Below, one piece after another: positions 42,611-49,512 of a DNA stretch of 55,154 nt. The position numbers and the translations under genes were made by a program. The first letter of the stretch is position 1. Every line of letters starts with the position of its first letter. Source of the DNA: Candidatus Altimarinota bacterium (GTDB taxonomy: Bacteria; Patescibacteriota; Gracilibacteria; UBA4473); NCBI GenBank assembly GCA_021734525.1, contig JAIPIW010000002.1, positions 1-55,154 of the forward strand, given 5' to 3'. The notes under the pieces are model-generated. The model was not told the DNA's origin. It was given only the letters and a program-made list of their open reading frames with translations, and searched no databases.

Positions 42611-43297
42611 TTAAGCTGGCAATTCTATTTTAATTCCAGCTCCCATGGTGGAATTAATAGTGACATTATTAATGTAATTTCCTTTACTACCGGTAGGCTT
42701 AGCTTCTTTTACAGCCTTAATCATAGCTTCTAAATTTTCTAATAGTTTCTTATCACCAAAACTTAGTTTACCAAAAACGGTATGAACAATTCCGGTTTTA
42801 TCATTCCGGAATTCTAATCTTCCAGCAACGAGTTCTTTTACTGTTTTTTCTATATCCATGGTTACTGTTCCAGCCTTGGGATTAGGCATGAGACCTTTTG
42901 GTCCAAGGACTCGAGCGGCTTTGGCTAATTCTTTCATCATTTCTGGTGTAGCTACCGCGACATCAAAATCAGTCCAACCTTTAGTAAGAATTTTGTCGAT
43001 GAGGGTTCCTCCACCAGCGTCTACTGCTCCAGCACTCTTGGCAGCCTTTACTTTGTCATCGGAACAAAAAGCCACTACTCTGACTGATTTACCAATTCCG
43101 TGTGGTAAGCTAATAGTGGATCTTACTTGTTGATCAGCATGACGAGGGTCAATACCAAGAGAGAAGTGCACTTCAGCGGTAGGATCAAATTTAACTGTAG
43201 AAAGTTCTTGCATTAACTTAATAGCCTCAGATAAAGGATACTGCTTAAGGCGATCGATCTTATCGTAAGCATTCTGGATTGATTTGGAGCGTTTCAT
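42611..43297 (-). CDS. rplA: Ribosomal protein L1 (uL1)
   Basis: A 228-residue 50S protein of the mobile L1 stalk, which helps release tRNA from the E site. Visible signatures are STVKFDPTAEVHFSLGIDPRHADQQVR, LPHGIGKSVRVVAF, and the conserved block MMKELAKAARVLGPKGLMPNP with GTVTMDIEKTV. Length fits bacterial uL1. A leader with the shape of an L1-binding site lies before it, as expected if L1 represses its own translation. Confidence 0.97.
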   Translation of the reverse strand: MKRSKSIQNAYDKIDRLKQYPLSEAIKLMQELSTVKFDPTAEVHFSLGIDPRHADQQVRSTISLPHGIGKSVRVVAFCSDDKVKAAKSAGAVDAGGGTLIDKILTKGWTDFDVAVATPEMMKELAKAARVLGPKGLMPNPKAGTVTMDIEKTVKELVAGRLEFRNDKTGIVHTVFGKLSFGDKKLLENLEAMIKAVKEAKPTGSKGNYINNVTINSTMGAGIKIELPA

Positions 43298-43309
43298 TTG
43301 TAGGGGGGT

Positions 43310-43343
43310 TAGTGGTAAAAGCGTCTTTTTAGGACTCCCACGA
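43310..43343 (-). promoter_or_regulatory. Candidate L1-binding autoregulatory element
   Basis: In the rplK-rplA spacer the minus strand reads CGTGGGAGTCC, then a loop, then GACGCTTTTACCAC. GTGG pairs with CCAC and GTC with GAC around an unequal internal loop. That resembles the L1 site on 23S rRNA and the regulatory sites found before rplA in other bacteria. The spacer is clearly more GC-rich than its surroundings. Confidence 0.5.
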
Positions 43344-43359
43344 AAAGGGGATTGGTAAT

Positions 43360-43800
43360 TTAATTAATTTCTGGATCAAGACCCATGCGTTTAGCAGTAC
43401 CGGCAATTATTCTCACCGCAGCGTCCATATCATTAGCATTGAGGTCAACCATTTTTTTAGTAGCAACGTTTTCTAATTGTTTTCTAGTTATTTTACCGAT
43501 TTTTTCGGTATTAGGTTTACCAGAACCTTTCTGGATACCTAGTTCCTTTTTAATTAATACAGATGCTGGAGGAGTTTTAAATTCCAACTGGAAACTTTTG
43601 TCTTCAAAAACGTAACAAATTACAGGAATAGTTAATCCTTCTGCTTTCTGTTCTTGAGTTTTGTCGTTAAATTCCTGACAAAAAGCCTGAATATTAATTC
43701 CGTGTTGTCCAAGTACTGGACCTACTGGTGGGGCAGGAGTTGCGGCTCCGGCTTTTAATTGGATTTTGAATTTTGAAGCAAATGGTTTTTTAGGAGGCAT
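43360..43800 (-). CDS. rplK: Ribosomal protein L11 (uL11)
   Basis: A 146-residue protein of the GTPase-associated centre of the 50S subunit. The N-terminal domain has the thiostrepton-region proline pattern (AGAATPAPPVGPVLGQHGINIQAFCQEFN). The C-terminal rRNA-binding domain has TPPASVLIKKELGIQKGSGKPN and ends in AVRIIAGTAKRMGL. It lies between nusG and rplA in the normal bacterial order. Confidence 0.97.
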   Translation of the reverse strand: MPPKKPFASKFKIQLKAGAATPAPPVGPVLGQHGINIQAFCQEFNDKTQEQKAEGLTIPVICYVFEDKSFQLEFKTPPASVLIKKELGIQKGSGKPNTEKIGKITRKQLENVATKKMVDLNANDMDAAVRIIAGTAKRMGLDPEIN

Positions 43801-43838
43801 CTTTAAAATAAGTAGTTAATAGTATTTCTTTAAAGGGA

Positions 43839-44387
43839 TCAGATTTTCTTTATAACTTGATTAAAGTCAAGTTCAACTGGGGTTTCTCGGTCAAAGATGG
43901 TAACCATAACAGTAACTTTTCCTTTGGCTCTATTAATGTCTGACACGAGTCCTTCATAATTAGTAAACGGTCCTTCTTTAATTGTTACTAGATCACCTTT
44001 TTCTAATTTAATTTCTGTAGTTGGTTCACTAGCTCCCATGCGGCGCTTAATAACCCCGAATTCTTCTGGAAGTACTGGGACAGGAGTATTTCCAGAGCCC
44101 ACAAATCCAGTAACATTTGGGGTGTTACGAACCATAAACCAGGAAGCATCCGTAACAATCATTTCCACTAGTACGTAACCTGGAAAGAGATTTTTTTCAA
44201 CAATTTCTTGTTTTCCAGCCTTACTAACTGCTACTTTTTCTTTAGGAACAACAATATCAAAAATATATTCCTGCATACTCATAGATTCAGTTCGTTGTTC
44301 GATGGCTTTTTTTACAGCATCTTCATAACCAGAGTAAGTGTGTACCACATACCAATTGCGACCGAGAGAAGGATCTTGTTTAGCCAT
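43839..44387 (-). CDS. nusG: Transcription antitermination factor NusG
   Basis: A 182-residue RNA polymerase elongation factor that also contacts the ribosome. The NGN domain has NWYVVHTYSGYEDAVKKAIEQR, LFPGYVLVEM and the VRNTPNVTGFVGSG block. The KOW domain is at about 127-180 (LEKGDLVTIKEGPFTNYEGLV). Its start codon overlaps the secE stop by one base. Confidence 0.97.
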   Translation of the reverse strand: MAKQDPSLGRNWYVVHTYSGYEDAVKKAIEQRTESMSMQEYIFDIVVPKEKVAVSKAGKQEIVEKNLFPGYVLVEMIVTDASWFMVRNTPNVTGFVGSGNTPVPVLPEEFGVIKRRMGASEPTTEIKLEKGDLVTIKEGPFTNYEGLVSDINRAKGKVTVMVTIFDRETPVELDFNQVIKKI

Positions 44388-44563
44388 TATTTATTAAGCA
44401 TGAATAGAACTCCCTCATTGAAGACATAGTCAACAATTCCTAGGAAAACACCAACAAGCATCATGACAACAATTACAGTGATCATAGAATGAATGGCCTG
44501 TTTTTTAGTTGGCCAAGTTACATTATGGAGTTCGGCAACTTGTTTTTTAAGGAAGTTTTTCAT
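44387..44563 (-). CDS. secE: Protein translocase subunit SecE
   Basis: A 58-residue single-span subunit of the SecYEG channel. It has the conserved amphipathic part (FLKKQVAELHNVTWPTKKQA) and one transmembrane helix (about 26-48). I place the start at the ATG at 44563. A 17-residue longer frame would begin with TTG at 44614, but that TTG is the first three bases of a TTGACA -35 box. The short form is the normal SecE length. It leads secE-nusG-rplK-rplA; no tuf or rpmG precedes it. Confidence 0.88.
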   Translation of the reverse strand: MKNFLKKQVAELHNVTWPTKKQAIHSMITVIVVMMLVGVFLGIVDYVFNEGVLFMLNK

Positions 44564-44586
44564 TGGGGAATCAAATGTACTGCGGG

Positions 44587-44614
44587 ATTGTGTCGATTTT
44601 TTCTTTTTTGTCAA
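44587..44614 (-). promoter_or_regulatory. Promoter of secE-nusG-rplK-rplA
   Basis: On the minus strand TTGACA (44609-44614) and CACAAT (44587-44592) are 16 bp apart. The leader to the ATG at 44563 would be about 17 nt. Confidence 0.55.
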
Positions 44615-44672
44615 ACCTTTGTTTGCTTTTTAGATCTTATTTTCTTAATCTCAAAACCGAAATAAAATAAAA

Positions 44673-46019
44673 ATGAAAAAAGGTTTCTGTTTACTCTTAT
44701 TTTCTTTTTTTCTGTGGGGTTGTGAAAAAAAAGAAGTTCCACTCTTTGTTTTCGAACCTGGGACAGAATTAAAGATTTGGACAAGTACGGAACCAGAATT
44801 CTGGGAAGCTTTGGGACGAGAGTTTGTAGCGAAGATAAATGTTCCTAATTTAGAAGTGGAAATCACTTCTTTTGAAAATGAAACAGAGCTTCAAGAAGTA
44901 TTTCTCCATTCTTTGGCGGTAGGAAAGGGGCCAGATGTTATTTTTACAGATGGTAATTTTATTGCTGAAAATAAATCTAAATTTGTTCCTTTAACTAACG
45001 ATGAGAGTTTAACAATAGAGAAATTTAAAAGAATTTTTGTCCCTGCTAGTCATAATCTTTTCATAGATGATCAGAACCTGACAGGAGTTCCTATTGGCAT
45101 AGATACCCTGGCTCTTATTTATAATACGGAACACTTAGAAGGATTAGAGATTCCAGAAACTTGGGAGGAGTTTAAGGAGGTTAGTAAGAATCTTACTAAA
45201 ACAGATAATTCTTTAGCGAGAATTTCTCGTTCTGGTAGCGCTTTAGGGCGAGTAGATAATGTGCGTAGGGGCGTAGAAGTTTTAGAGAATCTACTAGTCC
45301 AAATGGTAGGTAATTTGTTTTCGGAAGACTCTTTAGAGGCTGTGTTTGCGCAAAATCAAGGAGTAACTTCACAAGGGAAAAGAATCCAATTTGGTTTGGA
45401 TGCTCTAAATTTCTTTCTTAGTTTTGCTAGAACACCTCACCCTAACTTCTCTTGGAATAACCTTTATGCTGACAATGATTTTGAAGCTTTTCTGCAAGGG
45501 AAAGTGTCGATGATTTTTGGGAATTCTAGAGACTTAGCTCTGTTATATTATAATATAACAGAAAGAGGGGGGACTATTTCAGAAAATCATGTTAAAGTTT
45601 CTTTCTTTCCTCAATTTGAAGCTCCAGAAAAGTCTTCTGTTCGTCAGGTCTTGGCAGATATATATGCGTTAGGAGTGGCTAGATCTACAGATAAGGATAT
45701 TTTAGCGTGGGAGTTCCTGAAGTTTGCAGTACAGAAGGAAAACTTACGGGGATTTTTCCAGGTCACAAAATTACCCGCTAGTCGGGTTGATTTGCTTCTG
45801 GAACAAGAAGCAGAGACAGAAGTTTTTGCACGGCAGGCAAAATTAGCCCTAGGGCAATCTTTGCCACTAGAAAGAAGTAAATTCCAAACAGGATTGAAGG
45901 AAATGGTGCAGAGTATTAATTTAGGAAAAGAAACAGTAGAAGAAGGATTTACTCGACTTCAGGAAGAATTTACGAGAAAATTACAAAGACAAAAAGAATT
46001 AGAAACAAAAATAAAATAA
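44673..46019 (+). CDS. Extracellular solute-binding lipoprotein (family 1)
   Basis: A 448-residue lipoprotein. The signal ends in LWGC with the acylated cysteine at residue 17. The mature part has the family 1 (sugar-type) binding-protein pattern: LKIWTSTEPEFWEALGREF, GKGPDVIFTDGNFI, GVPIGIDTLALIYNTE with IPETWEEFKEV, and FLQGKVSMIFGNSRDL. No ABC permease or ATPase gene is nearby, so the partner must be elsewhere or the protein serves another role. It is divergent from secE and lies 3 bp before the next membrane protein gene. A perfect AT palindrome lies within it. Confidence 0.82.
   Translation: MKKGFCLLLFSFFLWGCEKKEVPLFVFEPGTELKIWTSTEPEFWEALGREFVAKINVPNLEVEITSFENETELQEVFLHSLAVGKGPDVIFTDGNFIAENKSKFVPLTNDESLTIEKFKRIFVPASHNLFIDDQNLTGVPIGIDTLALIYNTEHLEGLEIPETWEEFKEVSKNLTKTDNSLARISRSGSALGRVDNVRRGVEVLENLLVQMVGNLFSEDSLEAVFAQNQGVTSQGKRIQFGLDALNFFLSFARTPHPNFSWNNLYADNDFEAFLQGKVSMIFGNSRDLALLYYNITERGGTISENHVKVSFFPQFEAPEKSSVRQVLADIYALGVARSTDKDILAWEFLKFAVQKENLRGFFQVTKLPASRVDLLLEQEAETEVFARQAKLALGQSLPLERSKFQTGLKEMVQSINLGKETVEEGFTRLQEEFTRKLQRQKELETKIK
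45539..45562. repeat. AT palindrome inside the solute-binding gene (24 bp, perfect)
   Basis: Arms TCTGTTATATTA and TAATATAACAGA. In frame it encodes Leu-Leu-Tyr-Tyr-Asn-Ile-Thr. The outer arms differ from the intergenic copies yet are still perfectly complementary. Confidence 0.85.
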
Positions 46020-46022
46020 AAT

Positions 46023-47147
46023 ATGAAAGTAGATTTAGGACTTCGCCTGCAGAGAGATAAGCTAATAGGAGAGTGGTTAGAAAAAATAGGATTAGCTATT
46101 TTTATTCTTACTTTCTGGTGGCCTAATGGGTTTTATTTAGGGGGAGATGCTACTTTTCTGGGAAACTTCCATAGCGAACTGGAAGTTGTTTTTCCGGTGT
46201 GTGGAATAGGGATTTTCTTAATCTTTTTTGGTAAGTTCTTATCTGGAACACAAAATCATTTATCTAAAAACCAGCTCTTATTCCTTTTGTCCTTTTTAGG
46301 GTTCTCTGCTTTGGCAGCTGTTTTTTCTGTGCGTCCAGAAGTTTCTATTCTGTTTTTAATTATTTGGGCGACAGGTTTTTTGTCTTTAAGTTTTGGGGAT
46401 TCTTTAATTATCAAGGGATTAGAAAAAAGATTCTTACTGTTCCTTAGTCTCCTTATTGGTGTCTTCCTCCAGAAGGTTTTTCCAGCTCTTGGTATCTCCG
46501 CGATACTACTAGGGATAGGAGCGTTACTGGGGATAATTTTTGCAATGAAGGATAAAGAATTTCGGGGGAGGTTCTTACTAATTCTCTTCTACACTTGGAT
46601 TGTTTTTGAAACTGCTCACCTTGGTTTAATCCTCCTCGCTTTCCTGATGCTCTTTGGCGCTAAATTCTGGCTTCCACGAGCCATGAAGAATGTCCAGAAA
46701 GAATTGTTTATCCCTTTAATCTTTCTGATTGGTCTTAGTGTTTGGGGAATTTTCCAAGGAAATTTTAGATTTGGTGTTTCCTGGGGATTACCACTGAAGT
46801 TTTTCCAAGAATTCCAAACTCTGCTCTTTGGAGCAGGGGAAGGGCAATTCCTAATTGCCTTGCAAGACGTTTCTAAAAATATTCTGTTACCAGAAAATTT
46901 TTGGGTACCAAGCTCTGGTTTCTTATTGGCGTTATCTGAAAAAGGATTCTTGGGAATATTCTTCTTAGGTTTACTTTGTTTACTACCTTTTATTGTTTCT
47001 GATAAGAAGAAGATTCTTTTTTCCTTCTTATTCTTGTACTTACTATTTTTTACTTCTGACTTAATTGCCACAGAAAACGGCATACTATTTCTAAGTGCCT
47101 TTTTACTTGCAACGGAAAAGAATGGGCGGTATGAGAATGGGGTGTGA
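46023..47147 (+). CDS. O-antigen-ligase-like polytopic membrane protein
   Basis: A 374-residue protein with about ten hydrophobic segments. One larger loop at about 255-300 contains FGAGEGQFLIALQDVSKNILLPENFWVPSSGFLLALSEKGFLG. This resembles the G-x-G-x-x-F ... H-N-x-x-L-x-x-x-x-E-x-G pattern of the Wzy/WaaL superfamily, with the usual His-Asn replaced by Ser-Gly but the Glu-x-Gly kept. It may polymerise or ligate surface glycan. It is 3 bp after the solute-binding gene and so co-transcribed. Confidence 0.6.
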   Translation: MKVDLGLRLQRDKLIGEWLEKIGLAIFILTFWWPNGFYLGGDATFLGNFHSELEVVFPVCGIGIFLIFFGKFLSGTQNHLSKNQLLFLLSFLGFSALAAVFSVRPEVSILFLIIWATGFLSLSFGDSLIIKGLEKRFLLFLSLLIGVFLQKVFPALGISAILLGIGALLGIIFAMKDKEFRGRFLLILFYTWIVFETAHLGLILLAFLMLFGAKFWLPRAMKNVQKELFIPLIFLIGLSVWGIFQGNFRFGVSWGLPLKFFQEFQTLLFGAGEGQFLIALQDVSKNILLPENFWVPSSGFLLALSEKGFLGIFFLGLLCLLPFIVSDKKKILFSFLFLYLLFFTSDLIATENGILFLSAFLLATEKNGRYENGV

Positions 47148-47151
47148 AAAA

Positions 47152-47373
47152 TTATTTCAAAAATTTTTCAGGAGTAATTTCTGCTTGTTTAATAATTGCA
47201 CGCAAAGTTCCTTCTGGTATATCTCCTCGGCAGCTTACTAAAGTAGTATAAAGATTTTTCCGTTTATTCCACTAGATTTCATGACTTCCCTTGGCTTGCC
47301 TTAAAAATTCAAAATCAAAGCCTTTTAGTTTTTTGCATATCTCGCGATATTTAAAACCGGCTAGATTTCCCAT
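47152..47373 (-). pseudogene. hicA: HicA toxin gene interrupted by an in-frame TAG
   Basis: Read through, this 73-codon frame is a HicA mRNA interferase. It has a start helix (YREICKKLKGFDFEFLRQ), the catalytic histidine in GSHEI (29-33), and IPEGTLRAIIKQAEITPEKFLK at the end. Codon 34 (47272-47274) is TAG, directly before WNKRKN. TAG is a normal stop in this genome. No frame shift is present, so the damage is a single codon. The start codon directly follows the hicB stop. Either the toxin is dead, or a suppressor or sequencing error is involved. Confidence 0.8.
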
Positions 47374-47592
47374 TCAGGCGCTTATAGCTAGGGGATAGAT
47401 GATTTTTTCTCCAAAAGATGGTTTTGTCTTTTGTAAAGGAAGAATTTTCTTTGCTAAATCTTTAGCAATTTCTAGTGTTTCTTCAAAAGTTTTTGCTTGG
47501 GCAACAAGTCCTTGCACATCTTTACTTGTGGCTAAATAATAACCTTCAGGAAGTTTCTCAATATCTAAGACGATATAGTGTTCTTTTTTCAT
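47374..47592 (-). CDS. hicB: HicB-like antitoxin
   Basis: A 72-residue protein of the HicB/DUF1902 type with the partial RNase H fold: YIVLDIEKLPEGYYLATSKDVQGLVAQAKTFEETLEIAKDLA. It has no C-terminal DNA-binding domain. HicB proteins neutralise HicA. Two ATGs stand in tandem; I choose the second because the promoter places transcription there, and the first (47595) would add one Met. It lies directly before the broken hicA, in the order hicB-hicA. Confidence 0.8.
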   Translation of the reverse strand: MKKEHYIVLDIEKLPEGYYLATSKDVQGLVAQAKTFEETLEIAKDLAKKILPLQKTKPSFGEKIIYPLAISA

Positions 47593-47599
47593 CATTTTT

Positions 47600-47627
47600 A
47601 TTTTATTTTAGAACGCAGAAAAAGCAA
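47600..47627 (-). promoter_or_regulatory. Leaderless promoter of hicB-hicA
   Basis: On the minus strand TTGCTT (47622-47627) and TAAAAT (47600-47605) have a 16 bp spacer. There are 4 nt to the first ATG and 7 nt to the second. Confidence 0.45.
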
Positions 47628-47637
47628 TTTTTTAAAA

Positions 47638-48522
47638 TCATGAAAAAAGATCAGGATTACCTCTTAAAATATCTTGGATATCCATTTCATTTTTTCCAGG
47701 CAACTGTGCTCTTTTGATAAACAAACTAGTGTCTTTAGCACAGGATAACTCATGAAAGTTATCAGTAGGTACTAGAGATATTTCGGTGAGTTTTAGATTC
47801 CCTTTGTTCGTTGCTAAGTAAATTCCTGGCCAAATATCTAAAGCTAAATACTTTTGCCAGATTTTAGATGCAGTTTCTTTAGTTGGAAAGACTTCACCGT
47901 CTTTTTTTTGGAATTTAGTGCACAAAGTTTTTTTGGATTCTTCTTGAGGGAGGGGAGTGATTTTACTGGTAAAGATCTTATCCAAGAAAGAAGGGATAAG
48001 TTCGGCAGTATGATGAGCAAATTCATTAAATATAGTAGAGGTTTTCTTATTTTGGATATCTAATTCTTCTTGGAGAAGAATATCTCCCGCATCTAATTCC
48101 TTTCTCATCTGCTGGAAGGTTATTCCAGAAGTTTTATCTCCTGCCAGAATAGCGGATTGGACGGGTGAGGCACCACGGTATTTTGGTAGAAGGGAAAAAT
48201 GGACGTTAACCACACCATATTCTGGTTGGGATAGTACTTCTGCTGGAAAAATCATCCCAAAAGCAATAACAATTCCTAAATCCACATCACGGTCTTGGAA
48301 GATATTAACTAAACCTTCTTTATTGTTTATTTCTACAACTGGTAAATTAAGACTCTTGGCGGCTACTTTTACCGGACAAGGAGTTAAGACTTGTTTTCGT
48401 CCAACCTTGCGATCTGGGAATACTCCTACACCAATTACTTCTACGTCATCTAGTTTGCTTATTGCTTCCAGAGAAGGAACGCTAATTTCTGGAGTACCGA
48501 AGAAGAAGATTTTCTTTTTCAT
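47638..48522 (-). CDS. fmt: Methionyl-tRNA formyltransferase
   Basis: Formylates initiator Met-tRNA with 10-formyl-tetrahydrofolate. The 294-residue protein starts KIFFFGTPEISVPSLEA. Its folate-binding catalytic motif is HFSLLPKYRGASP (108-120), followed by GDKTSGITFQQMRKELDAGDILLQ. The C-terminal tRNA-binding domain is somewhat short. A TATAAT on the minus strand (48546-48551) could be its -10 box. It is divergent from nadK. Confidence 0.95.
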   Translation of the reverse strand: MKKKIFFFGTPEISVPSLEAISKLDDVEVIGVGVFPDRKVGRKQVLTPCPVKVAAKSLNLPVVEINNKEGLVNIFQDRDVDLGIVIAFGMIFPAEVLSQPEYGVVNVHFSLLPKYRGASPVQSAILAGDKTSGITFQQMRKELDAGDILLQEELDIQNKKTSTIFNEFAHHTAELIPSFLDKIFTSKITPLPQEESKKTLCTKFQKKDGEVFPTKETASKIWQKYLALDIWPGIYLATNKGNLKLTEISLVPTDNFHELSCAKDTSLFIKRAQLPGKNEMDIQDILRGNPDLFS

Positions 48523-48562
48523 ATGTATTTAGCTTATCACAGGTAATTATAAGAGAAAATAG

Positions 48563-48592
48563 TTGATAATTTCCTCGGATGTATTGCATAAT
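48563..48592 (+). promoter_or_regulatory. Leaderless promoter of nadK
   Basis: TTGATA (48563-48568) and CATAAT (48587-48592) have an 18 bp spacer. The ATG at 48600 is 7 nt after the -10 box. This argues against the upstream ATG at 48579, which lies inside the promoter. Confidence 0.6.
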
Positions 48593-48599
48593 AAAATTG

Positions 48600-49505
48600 A
48601 TGAACCAGAAAAAACCAAACTTTCGTCGCATTGCTATTTACACCCATAATAAACCAGACAAAGAAAAGGTGGAGACGGAATTCTTGGAAAAGCTTTTGGT
48701 ATTTTTTAAGAAACACGGTGTCAAAGAAGTATATGGAGATGTACGTACAGTTTCGATGCTTAAAAATAAAATACCTCTTATCGATGACGATAAGAAACAC
48801 GACTTAAAGATTGGTATTGGTGGAGATGGTACTCTGCTCAAGATGATGCGGACTCTGCAAAAGAAAGATAAGGAAGGATTACTTCTAGGTCTTAATTTTG
48901 GTACTTTGGGGTTCTTATCTGAACTAGTACCAAAAACTGCTCTAGAAAACATGGAGAAAATTTTCCAGGGAGAGTTTCAAATAGATACTAGAATGCTTCT
49001 CAAGGCTTTTGTGTGGCGTAAGAATGCGCGAGGAGAGAAAGAAAAAGTATTTAGGGGTTACGCCCTAAACGAAGTAGTGTTTGGTCATGGAGGACTAGCT
49101 CGTCTGACTAACTTTCATGTCAAAGTTAACAGAAGAGTTCTTTCTACTTACAGGTCAGATGGTTTAATCTTTTCTACTCCTACCGGATCTACGGCCTATT
49201 CCTTATCTGTAGGAGGACCAATAATCTCTCCGAACATTCATTCTATCCTGGTAAATCCGGTAGCACCGCACACTTTGTCACATCGACCAATTATCCTTTC
49301 TCCAAAAAGAGTTATTCATCTTTCTTTTGATGGACGAGTGGATTTTATTTCTATGACCATAGACGGACAGATTCACTTCTCCGTAAAACCAACAGATGAA
49401 GTTTCTATCCAAGCAGCAACACGTCGAGCGAGATTCATCCGCTTAAAGGAGTCTCACTACTTTAAGACTTTACGGAATAAGATGGCCTGGGGAGAGAAGA
49501 AATAA
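48600..49505 (+). CDS. nadK: NAD kinase
   Basis: Phosphorylates NAD to NADP. The 301-residue protein has the signature [11 protein letters not shown] (about 78-88) and [14 protein letters not shown]. Later it has the second family block [25 protein letters not shown] with [15 protein letters not shown]. The start at 48600 follows from the promoter. It is divergent from fmt and convergent with the pyrophosphatase gene. Confidence 0.95.
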   Translation: MNQKKPNFRRIAIYTHNKPDKEKVETEFLEKLLVFFKKHGVKEVYGDVRTVSMLKNKIPLIDDDKKHDLKIGIGGDGTLLKMMRTLQKKDKEGLLLGLNFGTLGFLSELVPKTALENMEKIFQGEFQIDTRMLLKAFVWRKNARGEKEKVFRGYALNEVVFGHGGLARLTNFHVKVNRRVLSTYRSDGLIFSTPTGSTAYSLSVGGPIISPNIHSILVNPVAPHTLSHRPIILSPKRVIHLSFDGRVDFISMTIDGQIHFSVKPTDEVSIQAATRRARFIRLKESHYFKTLRNKMAWGEKK

Positions 49506-49512
49506 TTCTCTT

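Noticed and set aside
48579-48599. Upstream ATG for NAD kinase
   Set aside because: It lies inside the -35/-10 promoter, and the added residues are not typical of the family.
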